Below, piece by piece: positions 33,260-45,500 of a DNA stretch of 64,000 bases. Made by a program: the position numbers and the translations under genes. The DNA lies in NCBI GenBank assembly GCA_051294375.1, contig CM119263.1, positions 11,381,894-11,445,893 on the forward strand, written 5' to 3'. The first letter of the stretch is position 1. Each line of letters begins with the position of its first letter. The stretch is from Paraspadella gotoi (lineage: Eukaryota > Chaetognatha). The notes under the pieces were generated by a model. It saw only the letters and a program-made list of their open reading frames with translations, had not been told where the DNA came from and searched no databases.

Positions 33260-33880
33260 ATTTCCCTTTACGTTGTAGCGCGGAGCGGTAAGGGGTATCC
33301 TCAATAGTGGGCTGAGAAATGACCTATTATTAATGCTGATGAGTGGTGAAGTGCGTGCTGCTCTCTCTCTCTATCTTCCTCACGAGAAAAATAGAATCAT
33401 ATATGTCGTAAATGCCATATAAGAGCAATAGTATGTTGTGTTCCTGTTGATGATAGAGATTACAGTATTTATTGCTCTGATTACGCCAGTGTTTTCTATG
33501 GACCTTGGCATTGTGTGTTTTAGATAGCAAACATTGCTGTATGAGGCCTAGTATAGACTAGATATACCGGGGCAGCCGGCCTGCAGTTTCTCTTATAGTG
33601 ATTTGCAGAAGCGGGCAGTTGCACAGGTAACATGGAGGCATGAATCTATTCCAGAAGCGGGCATTCGGTTTTGCCCTAACATATCAAATGCCCGGGTACT
33701 GTGAAGCATATAACCTTATAGTAAGAACAAGGCATTGCGGGAGTATATTGGCTAGCACAGATATAGAAACGGCAATGAGTTTTACTAGCGATATAGAAAA
33801 GAGGTTTTTCTAACAGCACAGTTTGATGTTTATTAGTTAATAGAGATAATTAGCTAATTTCTGTTTAAATTGTTCTACCG
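33260..33880. other. unassigned AT-rich junction
   Basis: Between the noisy inverted copy and the forward last-exon block; probably the error-rich end of copy 2. No gene seen. Confidence 0.4.
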
Positions 33881-33889
33881 CTTTAATTA

Positions 33890-34562
33890 ACACTTTTTCT
33901 CCTCCTCTTCCTCCCCTCCTCCTCGCCCCCAACTTACGCACGGACGCCTCAGAATGGCGGGAAACGCGACGAGCTAATCATTATTTTATGATTCGGTTTA
34001 TTGAAGTCGATTACGCGAGACGCTTTCGTCGGCGGGAGACAAGAATCAATTTCTTCTTTCTTTCTTTTCTGTGAATCGCGAATATTCGTGTGAGGAGGAG
34101 GCAGCGGTTCACGTCTCACTCATTGTTATTCACCCGACCCCGGAGAAAGTAGGGGAGGGTGTCAGGCTGTCGGACAGCTCCTCTCCAACCTGTCGTGCTG
34201 AGAGAGATTTTATCGTTGCCCGAGCGCGGTCTTCGGGCGCAACAACCAATAAACGTCAGTCATGTTTACTCATAAAGAAAAGCGTGTAAGACCGTCTCTT
34301 TTCCGACTGACTATGAAAGACGGTATTGTGAGTCACGGTTGATGCCCTATCTAAAAAAAACCTTAATGGCTTTTTTTTGGGTTCTTAAATATACATAGTG
34401 CAATAAAAAAAGTCGTTCAGACAATGAGAAGAGAGAGAAAGAGCGATAAAGGGAGAGAGAGAGAGAGTTTATTTATAAAAAAACGTATGTTAATATTAAT
34501 AGACACACTCTCATCTTTCATTGCATAATTGATTTAAGATCGTGTTTTATTCAATTTCACAG
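33890..34562 (+). other. intron before the receptor last exon (block B, copy 1)
   Basis: Matches 52720-53363 (+) and 43881-44590 (-). Contains a short (GA)n at 34454-34468 and ends in the acceptor TTCAATTTCACAG. Confidence 0.6.
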
Positions 34563-34813
34563 CGACGTCGACGGAAGCGGTCGCGACGGAAACATCGAAA
34601 CAAAAGACGGAAGAAGCGAGGGCGGAGAAACCTAAGATGGAAGCGGTTCCGAAGGAAACGCAGAAAGCGCCGGAGACTTCGAAAGACGAGGCCACGCCCA
34701 CCGACGAAACGGCGTCCGGCGTAAACAAACAAAATAGCGGCGCAACGCCTAAACGCCGGAACCCGAGTTTCATCGCCTTCAACAATCCCAACTTCGAACA
34801 TGGGAAAACGTGA
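34563..34813 (+). CDS. CUB/LDLa receptor, last exon (cytoplasmic tail), best copy
   Basis: Preceded by acceptor TTCAATTTCACAG. Entered in phase 1 it reads ATSTEAVATETSKQKTEEAR, a Lys/Glu/Thr-rich spacer, then PKRRNPSFIAFNNPNFE, and stops at TGA 34811-34813. It has NPSF (NPxF) and FNNPNF (FxNPxF), the signal class read by PTB-domain endocytic adaptors in LDLR-family receptors and amnionless. In the copy at 53364-53656 the frame after NFE continues with MEDVKRKEDQKKEEIL before a stop, so the stop here may come from an indel and the true tail may be ~16 residues longer. The preceding tail exon ends in phase 0 in its only open copy, so one base is wrong somewhere or an exon is missing. Confidence 0.75.
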
Positions 34814-34905
34814 AGCGAAAAGAAGACCAAAAAAAAAGAAGAAATTTTGTGAATATCCGATCTTCAAATCTGGGACGTCGGGGACTTTGCCGGTGAAATC
34901 AGGAG

Positions 34906-34911
34906 AATAAA
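34906..34911 (+). terminator. AATAAA polyadenylation signal of the receptor gene
   Basis: AATAAA ~93 bases after the stop, followed by a T-rich stretch; conserved at 53709-53714 in the other forward copy. Confidence 0.75.
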
Positions 34912-34989
34912 TGTTATTTTTTCCGAGGCGACTTTGCTCGTTTGTTTTTTTTTTTGATTCCTTTGCTTTAGATAATCAAAGCGTCGCGG

Positions 34990-36060
34990 ATTTTGGTGAG
35001 GCTTCTGGTTTAAAAATAAATGGAAACCATTTTCTCCCCAATTCTTACCGGCGTCTCTCCTTAATGGTTTTTTCTTCTTAGTCTCTGGAGATTTTGCATC
35101 TTTCTTTACTTACTTTTCTTACTCTTTCTTTCCGTGTTTTTATCTCTCTTCTTTTCTTTTCTTACATCCTCCTAGCCTCTATAATCCTTATCAATCCTGA
35201 TGTGATTAAGAATCGGTCCCACACTTTCCATCTTCACCTTTCTTTTCCCATCTCCACCGCACAATTTCATCCGTGCTCGTATCTGCTGGATCTCTGGCGA
35301 GCACTCCCAAAAGACGGCGCCACTTTTATACGGGTTCGCAACTCACTCAGCTTTGTGGTCCCGTGAAACAAAGAAAATGTTCTCGGATAGAAATGAAGAC
35401 AGAAAAGAGGAGAGTCATCGTCGTTAGGAGAAACCCTGTTAACCTTTTCATCGTTCTAGGAGAAACCCTGTATGACCTTTTCATCGTCGATTAGGAGAAA
35501 CCCTGATATGACCTTTTGCACGGTTAGCTGAAATCGAAGATAAAGAACCGCACAGCATCTTGAGAAAGATTCAATGATTGCTTTCGACCCTTCCACGGCG
35601 GACCTTTTTTTTTTTGATCCTCTTCCTCCTTTTCCTCATTTTTTCAATCTTTATTTTTCACCTTTTTCCACCTTTTCGCCCTTCCCCGAGTTCCTCACTT
35701 TTTTTCTTCTCTTTCTTCCTTTTTCCCCTTTTTCAACCCCTCTTCCTCCTCATTCCCTTCCCCTATTCCCCTTTCCTCCCTTTTCCTCTCTTTTTTTCCC
35801 CTTTCCTCCCTTTTTTGCCTCCTCGACTACCCTCATTCCTTTTCCCACGCGCAGTTTTTGCCTTCATGCAATATTTGAGTGTGTTAAGAGGAGGTGAGTC
35901 GCTGAGGCGTAAACATTGCCAATTCCCTTTCCACTCGCAGCGAGGAGAAAGGTGTGACCTCCGGAACCATAAAACTTTACTGCGGGAGAGAAGGGTTAGA
36001 AATTTGATGCGAGGGAAAGCGATTTGGCGGAGTTGATTGTCATATTTGTGTGACATCCCG
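34990..36060. other. downstream flank of the receptor gene (block B)
   Basis: Pyrimidine-rich, with the ~29-bp repeat TAGGAGAAACCCTGTATGAC twice to three times at 35425-35520. On the minus strand, a Lys-rich frame with a GTAAGAATT donor at 35048 is a very weak exon candidate for a convergent gene. Confidence 0.4.
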
Positions 36061-36288
36061 AGAGAGAGAGAAAGAGAGGGAGAGAGAGGAGAGAGAGAGA
36101 GAGAGAGAGAGGAAGAGAGAAGAGAGAGGAGAGAGAGAAGAGGAAGGAAGAAGAGAGGAGAGATGAGAAGATTGAGCACAGTTAATTCACTGAGAGATGT
36201 AGAAGAGAAAGAGAGAGGAAGATTAAAGTGTGAAAAAGTGGAAAGAAAGAAAGAAAGAAAATTAGAGAGAGAGAGAAGAGAGAGGACT

Positions 36289-36322
<34 letters not shown>

Positions 36323-36358
36323 GGAGCTGAGAGAGAAGAGAGAGAGAGAGAGAGAGAG
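36061..36358. repeat. GA-rich microsatellite cluster
   Basis: Several (GA)n blocks separated by short unique sequence; inverted at 42100-42370 and forward at 54805-55090, with different array lengths. Confidence 0.9.
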
Positions 36359-36479
36359 CGATGCAAAGAGAGACAGACAGATCTTTTTTCACAATTTATA
36401 AAGAAGTAAGAAAATTTTCACGCAATTTGTTTTACCTTCCAAAAAGAGAATCACGAAAAAATATGCGGATAATCCGAGG

Positions 36480-36880
36480 AAAACTGTTTAACGCACAGAA
36501 CCTACTCGTCGTCGTCTTCTTTGTCGTCGGCTTGGTCGTTCGTTCAACTGTTTAGCTGACCTCAAAAAAGGCGGTGAAGAAAGAAGAAGAAAATTATTTG
36601 AAAAAAAAAATAATGAATCGAAAATAGATATTCGAGGATTTCGTTGTTGACATGCTCCGTACATGGGGACCGCCATGACAGTTTCGTCACTGGACGACGA
36701 CGACGAGGGAAACGACGTGCCGGACGCGACGCGGACGACGACCGTAACGACGACGAGGGCGACGAGGACTGGCGACGACGAATGGCGACGACGACGACGA
36801 AGACGACGACGACGTAGAGTAAATGGGACGAGACGACGAGAACGCAAGAAGCCGGAGAGAAATAGGAGAGAGGATTAAAA
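36480..36880. other. GAC/GTC triplet low-complexity region with open frames on both strands
   Basis: + gives Asp/Thr/Arg-rich and - gives Val-rich (TM-like) peptides. On the minus strand there is an excellent acceptor (CACCGCCTTTTTTGAGGTCAG, ending at 36555). In the copy at 41909-41961 it leads to KQLNDDQADDKEDDDE and a stop, while the other two copies carry one extra base that changes the frame. A gene end convergent with the receptor is possible but unproven. Confidence 0.3.
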
Positions 36881-37139
36881 GGAAGGAAGGTTGAAAAAGA
36901 GAGAGAAGGGAGGAAAAGAGAGAGGGAGAGGAGACGGAGGGAAGAAAAAGAAGGACGATAAAAAGAAAAAGGGGAAGGGAGATTGGAAAGAAAAGTGAAA
37001 TATTAAATCAGAGATGCGATTTAATAAAAACAAGTTGACAAAAAGTGTTTACTACCAAAGCTAAAACAATAGGAATATTCAAATTTCTAATATATTTGAT
37101 TTTCATTATGGAGAGTACAAAAGAACAAAAAAAAAACTA

Positions 37140-37980
37140 ACCGATATTGTCATTCCAGAAAAAAACTTTATCCTTTTTAAATCTTTAACCACTGATGATG
37201 ACCTAAGGTCAAATTATTTTCAAAAACATCATCAGCTGATAACACATAGTAAAATACAAAGTGAACATATCTTAGTGAACATACATAATCTCATACCACA
37301 CTACACAGTGAATAGATAAATTTTAAAGAATTCAAATTCTTTTTTCCCAGTGCGTAAATCTGCGAAGCTTGACGTCGATGCGACTGTGGAACTCTTTCCT
37401 GTCTTGGATCTCTTGAAGAAGAATCATGGATTAAAAATTTCTTGAAATATCTGGATTCTTGGATTCTTGATTCTTCTCGAAGAAGGAATCAGGATTTAAA
37501 AATTTCAATCCGAGCAATTTCCACGAGATCTTCGTTGAAAAATCGAAGCTTTCGATATCTAATTTCAAAGCAATCCGTTGTACTCAAAATTTATTACAGC
37601 TGCGTTAAACACCTAAATGTGTGGAAATCGTTTATAATTATTCGGTTAGATTCCGGCGCTAGATTTCTTAGAAGCCTACATAAATTTCCCTACACATTTA
37701 AACAATTAAATAATTGCAGTTATTTAAACTTTGAGCTTGTGTGTGAATCACAAATTCAGTACAGAAATTTCTTTCTCTCTTTTTTGTTTTTTTAGATATA
37801 ACTTGATTTACTTTTTTAAAAACTCACTTTATTTTTTTCGGACATTTCAAAATTTGAGTTATAACTATCTTTTGGTTTCGTTAAATTAACATCTAAGACA
37901 TTAGCAAATTATTCTTTCGATTAATTGGTCTGCGATGTAAAATTTGGTACTAAGAATCTTTTTTGTATATGAATTTGGTG
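37140..37980 (+). repeat. block C, copy 1 (inverted copy 51322-52162)
   Basis: AT-rich segment with a repeat of AAGAATCCAAGAAT type and the landmark CACTGATGATGACCTAAGTC. No coding sequence seen. Confidence 0.6.
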
Positions 37981-39517
37981 GTTTAACATCTCAGTTGGGT
38001 AAAAATCTTTCTACTTCAAGATATTAAAAAAAAGTTCTAATTTGTTTTTTTCTTTTCGTTGAGTTAAAATGAAATTATTATCTTTGTGAGAATTGTAGTT
38101 AATTTTAATATATTTATTATTAAAGTCAAACCTCATTTACCGTTCGTTTGTGTTTGACAAATCTCAGGCAAAATTTAACTATTTAGGAGCTTCCTTCGTT
38201 CTACTTGTTCTTTTTAAGAAATTGTACAACCAATATAAAAATTATCCATTCATTAATAAATAAGCTATCTTGCCCCTGACTTTGGACAGGCTTGGTGGTT
38301 AAGGCCTCCACTCACCTCCTTTACAAGATAATTAATAGGCAGGTCCCTGCAAGCTATCAATCAAGACCTCTCACAGTCCCGTTTATTCACTCCCAGAGTA
38401 CTGGCTTAACCTATTAAATGAGTTTTCTTTGATAGATACCAAAGTAATTTCTCAATTTAAACCAAAACGGATTTGTGAATGAGCTGATTCGATTCTTTGT
38501 GGTCTCATACCTCGTATCCTCGTCGTTGTCCTCGTTTCTCATCAAAATGATGATCAGCGATAGCTTCTTTAATGTCGATTTGATTTGTTTTCGCATCAAT
38601 TAACAGAAAGAGAAATCACTCGACGCGCCGATTTTCACTTCCACTTTTCAGTTCATTCCGTCCAGCGCGACTCTCAGCGAAGACTTCGCATGGAACGAAT
38701 CAAACGTGACAAAGTTGACGTTGACTCGTTTGGGAAACCAAATGACGTAGGGGGCCACGTTCTTTTTCTACCCAACTTGTATGTTCGTGTCTTCCTTTTT
38801 TGGCTTTTATTTCTATCCTTTTCGGTTCATTTTATTCCCATAAAATTTAGATTACAGACCTAACTATACATAAATTAAGATTATTGGAATGCAATTGTGA
38901 TTTAGCGCTCCGAGAGAAAAATAAGAGATTACACCCATCTGACAAGGCAAGGTTTTACAAAATCAAATCGAGTTTAGTTGATATTTGAGAATTATTTTGT
39001 ATAGATTTTAAATATTGCCACGTTAATATTATTATTTTTTCAAAATACTTTTCCCAAATCTTGATTTAATAGTTAAAAAACAATAATTCTTTTATTTTTA
39101 AATTGATAGTGGTAGTATGTAGTCCACTTTCCTTTTTGAGAAATTCTTATCATTTTTTATTTTCGCTCTCTTTCTTTATATTCCCCTAATTTCCCTGTTC
39201 TTTTCCGCCCTCATTACTTCCACCAGTTTTTTCCTTACTTTTTTCGGTTTTCTGCGTAATCCTCCCACCATCAAACCCATTAACCACACTTCCTTTCCCC
39301 TTTTTTTTTAAATCACACCTTTGTTCTCACTCTCTTTTATAATTTCCTCCTTAGGCCCCCAAAGGGAATACTATTTGATTTTCCATTTGATTTCTTTCTT
39401 TCTCTCGCTTCCCTTATTTTTCCCTGTTTCTAATCCAAACGAACAATATTATATCCGTATCTACGGTTACCCCGAATTTTAAATCTTTCCTTTTTAATCG
39501 TCTTTTTCTTTTCTTCT
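37980..39517 (+). repeat. block D, copy 1 (carries the short element)
   Basis: Matches 39650-41470 (+), 61893-63336 (-) and 63347-64000 (-). Contains the ~0.2-kb short repeat at 38218-38425. Short open frames here are not conserved between copies and have no splice support. Confidence 0.7.
38218..38425 (+). mobile_element. short element inserted in block D, copy 2 of family
   Basis: Present here and at 62911-63118, but absent from 39868 and 63746, where flanks join directly. Related to 10365-10505. The duplication at the ends is only ~3-4 bp (CAT/ACAT) and uncertain. Confidence 0.65.
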
Positions 39518-39542
39518 NNNNNNNNNNNNNNNNNNNNNNNNN
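39518..39542. other. assembly gap (25 N)
   Basis: Gap at the point where block D turns: 39543-39645 is in minus orientation, then from ~39650 block D starts again in plus orientation. Confidence 0.98.
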
Positions 39543-39649
39543 AAATCAAAAGTATTGCCTTTGGGGCGTAAGGAGGAAATTAGAAAAGAGAGAGAGAAAA
39601 AAAGTGTGATAAAAAAAGGGGACAAGGGAAGTGTGGTTAATGGGTATGG

Positions 39650-41470
39650 GGAAAATCTTTACTTTACTTCAAGATTTTAAAAAAAATTATAATTGTTTTT
39701 TTCTTTTCGTTGAGTTAAAATGAAATTATTATGTATGTGAGAATTGTAGTTATTTTATTATTTATTAATTAAAGTCAAACCTCAATTTTACCGTCGTTTG
39801 TGTTTGACAAAATCTCAGGCAAATATTTAACTATTCAGGCGTTCCTTCCTTCCTTTGTTCTTTTTATGTCTTCTTCGATAGCTACCAATATTTTCTCAAT
39901 TAACAAAACGGATTTGTGATGACGCTGATTCGATCTTGTGTCTTCACTTCCTGTACTCGTCTTTGTTCGTTCTTAATTATCGCGATAGTTCTTTTATAGT
40001 CGCTACTTGTGTTATTTTTCGCTCAATTAAGTTCAGAAAGATGTAAATCACTCGAGCGTAATCCGAGTTTCCTTCTCACTTTTCAGATTCATCCCGTCAC
40101 CAAGTCGTTCAGCGTCAAGACTCTTCGCGAATACTGTCGCGACCGAATCGAACGTGACAAAGTGACGTGACACGTTTTGGGAAACAAATGACGCCTCGTT
40201 TCTTTTTCTACCCAACTGTATGTTCGTTCGTTTTGTTTTATTTCTCATCCTTTTCGGTTCATTTTATTCCCATAAAATTTTAACTTGCACCTATACATTA
40301 AGGCGTAGTGAAAGTTACATACGAAAAATTCTAAAGTCAATTATGAACAACATACCATCAGTGAACATTAAATTTGTAAAAAATTAATTATTATGTTTTT
40401 TTAATTTTCACAGTAGGCTATATTCATATGTAGTACTAACCTTATAAAAATCGAAAATTTTCAAAATAGGCTTTTTTAATTGATTGCAGATTTGAATCCT
40501 CGTAAAAAGTTGATAAAAAGAAAATATAAGTCAATTTTTTAAAATTCTTTCATTTAAGTGGGTTAAAAATTAAAAAAAAAACTATATTTAATATGGAAAA
40601 AATAATTTTCAGCTTAAAATATAGTTTTTCTCATTTTTGACCCACTTAATGAAGGAATTTTTTTCCAAAAAGAGTTATATATTCTTTTTATCAACTTTTT
40701 TATGACGAATCCAAATCTGCAAAAAAATCTTACAAAAAACTGTTTTGAAATTTTAACATTTATTGGGTTTAGTACTAGTATAAATATGGCCTACTGCGTA
40801 AATTGTAAAATTTATTATAAATTTTTTATTACATAAATGTTCATTATTATAAATGTTGTTCGTTCCTCACTTTAGATTTTAATTAAAGTAAATTTAGAAA
40901 AATTTACTACGCCTTACTATACATAATTAAGATTATTGAATCATTGTGATTTAGGCTCCGAGAGAAAAAAGAGATTACAATCTGACAAGGCAAAGGTTTT
41001 AAAAATAAATCGAGTTAGTTGATATTTGAGAATTATTTTGTATAGATTTAAATATTGCCACGTTATATTTATAATTTTTTCAAATATTTTCCAAATCTGG
41101 ATTTAATAGTTAAAACACAATATTCTCTTTTTTAAATTGATAGTGTAGTATGTAGTCCCACTTTCCTTTTGAAAATTTCTTTCATTTTCTTTCACTTTCC
41201 TCTTTTCTTTATTTCCCCTAATTTCCTGTTCTTTTCCCCCTCATTACTTCTCAACCGTTTTTCTTCCTTACTTTTTCGGTTTCTGCGTAACTCCCACCCC
41301 ATACCCATTAACCACACTTCCCTTGTCCCCTTTTTTTAATAACACTTTTTCTCACTCTCTTTTATAATTTCCTCCTTACGCCCCAAAGGCAATACTTTTG
41401 ATTTTCCATTTTGATTTTCTTTCTTTTCTCCTTCCTTATTTTTCCCTGTTTCTATACTCAAACGATCATA
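39650..41470 (+). repeat. block D, copy 2 (lacks the short element, carries a MITE)
   Basis: Second allele-like copy; empty for the short element at 39868, filled for the MITE at 40299-40916. Confidence 0.7.
40299..40916. mobile_element. foldback MITE, hAT-like (8-bp TSD), copy 2
   Basis: Flanked by the 8-bp direct repeat CTATACAT (40291-40298, 40917-40924), single in the empty sites near 38867 and 62478. Termini TAAGGCGTAGTGAAAG and its inverse TTTACTACGCCTTA. The 618-bp element folds on itself along nearly its whole length; no coding capacity. Same family as 6448-7012. Confidence 0.85.
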
Positions 41471-42103
41471 TTATATCGTTCTCAGTTACCCGAATTTTAA
41501 ATCTTTCCTTTTTATCGTCTTCTTTTTCTTCCCTCCGTCTCCTCTCCCTCTCTCTTTTCTCCCTTCTCTCCTTTTTTCAACCTCCTTCCTTTAATCCTCT
41601 CTCCTATTTCTCTCCGGCTTCTTGCGTTCTCGTCGTCTCGTCCCATTTACTCTACGTCGTCGTCGTCTTCGTCGTCGTGTCGCCATTCGTCGTCGCCAGT
41701 CTCGTCGCCCTCGTCGTCGTTACGGTCGTCGTCCGCGTCGCGTCCGGCACGTCGTTTCCCTCGTCGTCGTCGTCCAGTGACGAAACTGTCATGGCGGTCC
41801 CCATGTACGGAGCATGTCAACAAACGAAATCCTCGAATATCTATTTTCGATTCATTATTTTTTTTTTTCAAATAATTTTCTTCTCTTTCTTCACGCCTTT
41901 TTTGAGGTCAGCTAAACAGTTGAACGACGACCAAGCCGACGACAAAGAAGACGACGACGAGTAGGTTCTGTGCGTTAAACAGTTTTCCTCGGATTATCCG
42001 CATATTTTTTCATGATTCTGCTTTTTGGAAGGTAAAACAAATTGCGTGAAAATTTTCTTACTTCTTTATAAATTGTGAAAAAAGATCTGTCTGTCTCTCT
42101 TTC

Positions 42104-42106
<3 letters not shown>

Positions 42107-42180
<74 letters not shown>
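42107..42180. repeat. (CT)n microsatellite
   Basis: Perfect CT array, inverted counterpart of the GA cluster at 36061. Confidence 0.97.
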
Positions 42181-42182
<2 letters not shown>

Positions 42183-42275
42183 ATTTTCTTTCTTTCTTTT
42201 CTTTCACTTTTTCACTTTATCTTCCTCTCTCTTTCTCTCTCTACATCTCTCAGTGAATTAAACTTGCTCAATCTT

Positions 42276-42359
<84 letters not shown>

Positions 42360-43589
42360 TCTTCTCTCTCGGGATGTCACAAAATATGACATCAACTCCG
42401 CCAAATCGCTTTCCTCGCATCAAATTTCTAACCCTTCTCTCCCGCGAGTAAAGTTTTATGGTTCCGGAGGTTACACCTTCTCCTCGCTGCGAGTGGAAGG
42501 GAAATTGGCAATGCTTTACCTTCAGCGACTCACCTCCTCTTAAACACCTCAAAATTGCATGAAGGCAAAAACTGCGCTGGGAAAAGGAATGAGGTAGTCG
42601 AGGAGGAAAAAGGGAGGAAAGGGGAGGAAAGGAGAGGAAAAGGGAGGAAAGGGGATAGGAGGGAATGAGGAGAAAGGGGAGGAAAGGGGAAAAAGGAAGA
42701 AAGCAAAGAAGAAAAAAGTGAGGAAACTCGATGGGAAGGGCGGGAAAAGTGGAAAAAGGTGGAAAAATAAAGATTGAAATAAATGGAGGAAAGGAGGAAG
42801 AGGATCAAAAAAAAAGGTCCGCCGTGGAAGGGTCGAAAGCAATCATGAATCGCTTCTCAAGATGCTGTGCGGTTCTTTATCTTCGATTCAGCTAACGTGC
42901 AAAAGGTCATACAGGGTTTCTCCTAACGACGATGAAAAGGTCATCACAGGTTTCTCCTATAACGACGAATGACTCTCCCTCTTTTCCGATTTCTATCCCG
43001 AAACATTTTCTTGTTTTCACGGGACCGACAAACGCTGAGTGAGTTTGCGAACCCGTATAAAAGTGGGGCGCCGTCTTTGGGAGTGCTTCGCCAGGAGATC
43101 CAGCAGATACGAAAGCACGATGGAAATTGGTTGCGGTGGAGATGGAAAAGAAAGGGCGAAAGATGGGAAAGTGGGACGATTCTTAATCATCATCAGTGAT
43201 TGATAAGGATTATAGAGGCTAAGGAGGATGTAAGTAAAGAAAAGAAGAGAGATAAAAACACGAAAGAAAAGAGTAAGAAAGTAAGAAAGAAAGATGCAAA
43301 ATCTCCAGAGACTAAGAAGGGAAAAACCATTAAAGGAGGAGACGGCCCGGTAAGAATTGGGAAAAAGGTTTCCATTTATTTTTAAACCAGCAAGCCTGCA
43401 CCCAAAATCGCGGACGCTTTGATTACTAAAGCAAATGGAATAAAAAAAAAAAAAAAACAAAACGAGCAAAACTCGCCTCGGAAAAAATAACATTTATTTC
43501 TTTCCTGATTTCACCGGAAAAAGTCCTCACTCCTCTGATTTGAAGATCCGCATATTCCACAAAAATTTTCTTTCCTTTTTTTTTTTGGT

Positions 43590-43880
43590 CTTCTTCTTTC
43601 GCTTTCTACGTCTTCCCATCGTTCGAAGTTGGGATTGTTTGAAGGCGATAAACTCGGTTCCGTGCGTTGGGAAGGCGTTGGCGCCGCTAATTTTTTGTTT
43701 GTTTTAACGACCGGACGCCGTTTCGTCGGTGGGCGTGGCCGTCGTCTTTCGAAGTCTCCGGCGCTTTCTGCGTTTTTCCTTCGGAACCGCTTCCATCTTA
43801 GTCCGCTGTTTTTTCCGCCCTCGTCTTCCGTCTTTGTTTCGATGTTTCCGTCCGAGGGCGACCGCTTGCCGTCGACGTCG
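43590..43880 (-). pseudogene. receptor last exon, copy 3 (frame-shifted)
   Basis: Matches 34563-34813 with indels; the end SNNPNFERWEDVESERRR keeps the NPNF motif in frame with a longer C-terminus, again suggesting the stop in the best copy may be artificial. Confidence 0.65.
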
Positions 43881-44877
43881 CTGTTGGGAAATTGAATAAA
43901 AAAACACGATCTTATAATCAATTATTGCAATGAAAGATGGAGTGTGTCTATTTAAATATTAACATACGTTTTTTTTTTATAAATAAAACTCTTCTCTCTC
44001 TCTCCCTATATCTGCATCTTCTCTCTTCTTCTCATTGTCTGAACGACTTTTTTTTATTCACTCATGTATCTTTAAGAACCCAAAAAAAAAAGCCATTAAG
44101 AGTTTTTTTAGATAGGGCAATCACCGTGACTTCACAATACCGTCTTCATAGTCAGTCCGGATAAAGACGACTGGTCTTAACAACGCTTTTCTTTTTGAGT
44201 AAACATGACTGACGTTTATTGGTGTGTTGCGGGCCGAAGACCGCGGCTCGGCAATCGATAAAATAATCTCTCAGCACGACACGGTTGGAGAGGAGGCGTG
44301 TCCCGACAGCCTGACACCCCCTCCCCTACTTTTCTCCGGGGTCGGTGAATAACAATGAGTGGACGTGAACTCGCTTGGCCTCCTCCTCACACGAAATTAT
44401 TCGCGCATTCACGAGAAAGAAAGAAAGAAGAAACATTGATTCTTTTGTCTCCCGCCGACGAAAGCGTCTCGCGTAATCGACTTCAATAAACCGAATCATA
44501 AAGATAATGATTAGCTCGTCGACGTTTCCGCATCTGAGGCGTCCGTGCCGTAAGTTTGGGGCGAGGAGGAGGGGAGAAGGTAAGGTAAGGTGAGAAAAAT
44601 TGAGGTAAGTTCATGGTTAAGTTCTTTGTTAGGCGAAGGGAAAATAGACAGAAAAAAAAAAGAATTTCCTTACATTTCGGACTGTTGCGGGAAACCGTCG
44701 AGTTTTGTCACGACCCAGTTCCTTATCTATCAGTATTCATCAAGTAATATCATCAATTGCCGTATATTTGTTTATATATCACTGATGCTTAGAATAAATT
44801 GGTAAAGGACGATTTTCTTACCGAGCAATTGACGACTTGATTGTGGCCAGGATGCATTAAGTAGGAAGTAAACCCAC

Positions 44878-45087
44878 CTGCGCCCGCTCGTAAACGACCG
44901 TGACGCCGTCGTTGAAGCGACTACGCCGGTTTCCGGAGTCGATCGTCCGCATGCATGACGCGCCGGACGCGCTCGGCGATTGCCGCCCGGAAACCAACAT
45001 CCCGTGTCCATTCGCGTTCGGATGTTTAGAAAAAAGTGCCATCTCATCCCCGCCGCAGCGGTTTCGCTCGCGGGCGCGCGGAAGTTG
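44878..45087 (-). CDS. CUB/LDLa receptor, tail exon (open copy)
   Basis: Between the LDLa/TM exon (intron ~243 bp) and the last exon. It reads RARERNRCGGDEMALF, SKHPNANGHGMLVSGRQSP, SASGASCMRTIDSGNRR and RFNDGVTVVYERAQ up to the donor CAG|GTGGGTT at 44877. The start RSNFRRARERNRC, built with the forward copy at 52244, is a basic juxtamembrane stop-transfer segment that follows the TM. The acceptor AG is lost here by one missing base (CCTGAA|CAAC) but intact at 52243. No domain recognised. Confidence 0.6.
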
Positions 45088-45330
45088 TTCAGGAATATTA
45101 GGAATGATGTGATGAGAGCAGAAACAAAGTTGCAACTCTAACATTTGTTTTAAATGATTTTGAAGCGAAATGGTATTTAATCTCATTCTCTTGTCAAAGA
45201 TAGTGGCGAGATAGCCTATTTAAATACATTTAGACAAATAAATAAAGCGAAAAAAAAAAATATTCCTCGCGGGGGGATACCATTTCCAATTCTTTTTTTT
45301 TCTTCGTTCAAAACAAAAGACGTTATTTAC

Positions 45331-45500
45331 CTTCGAACAAAAAACAAGACGCACGTGACACAAAGAGGACGACGACGAAGCCGACGAACGACAAAGAGGG
45401 CGATCATGGCGGCGCCACTTTCGGCGCGAACGCAGAGCGACGCCCCCATTCGTCGCTGCCGTCGTCGCAGGTTGCTCCATCCGGTCGCAGGTGCAGGGAG
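45331..45500 (-). pseudogene. receptor exon 2 (LDLa/TM), copy 3, frame-shifted
   Basis: 170 nt against 165 in the intact copy; extra bases disrupt the LDLa and TM frames. Likely sequencing indels. Confidence 0.7.

Noticed and set aside
36488-36847. Val-rich TM-like minus-strand ORF and Asp/Arg-rich plus-strand ORF
   Set aside because: GAC/GTC low complexity opens both strands; the frame shifts between copies by single-base indels, so neither is called as a gene.
43200-43385. Lys-rich ORF with a GTAAG donor at its end
   Set aside because: Other copies of the same segment contain stops or different frames; composition is A/G low complexity.
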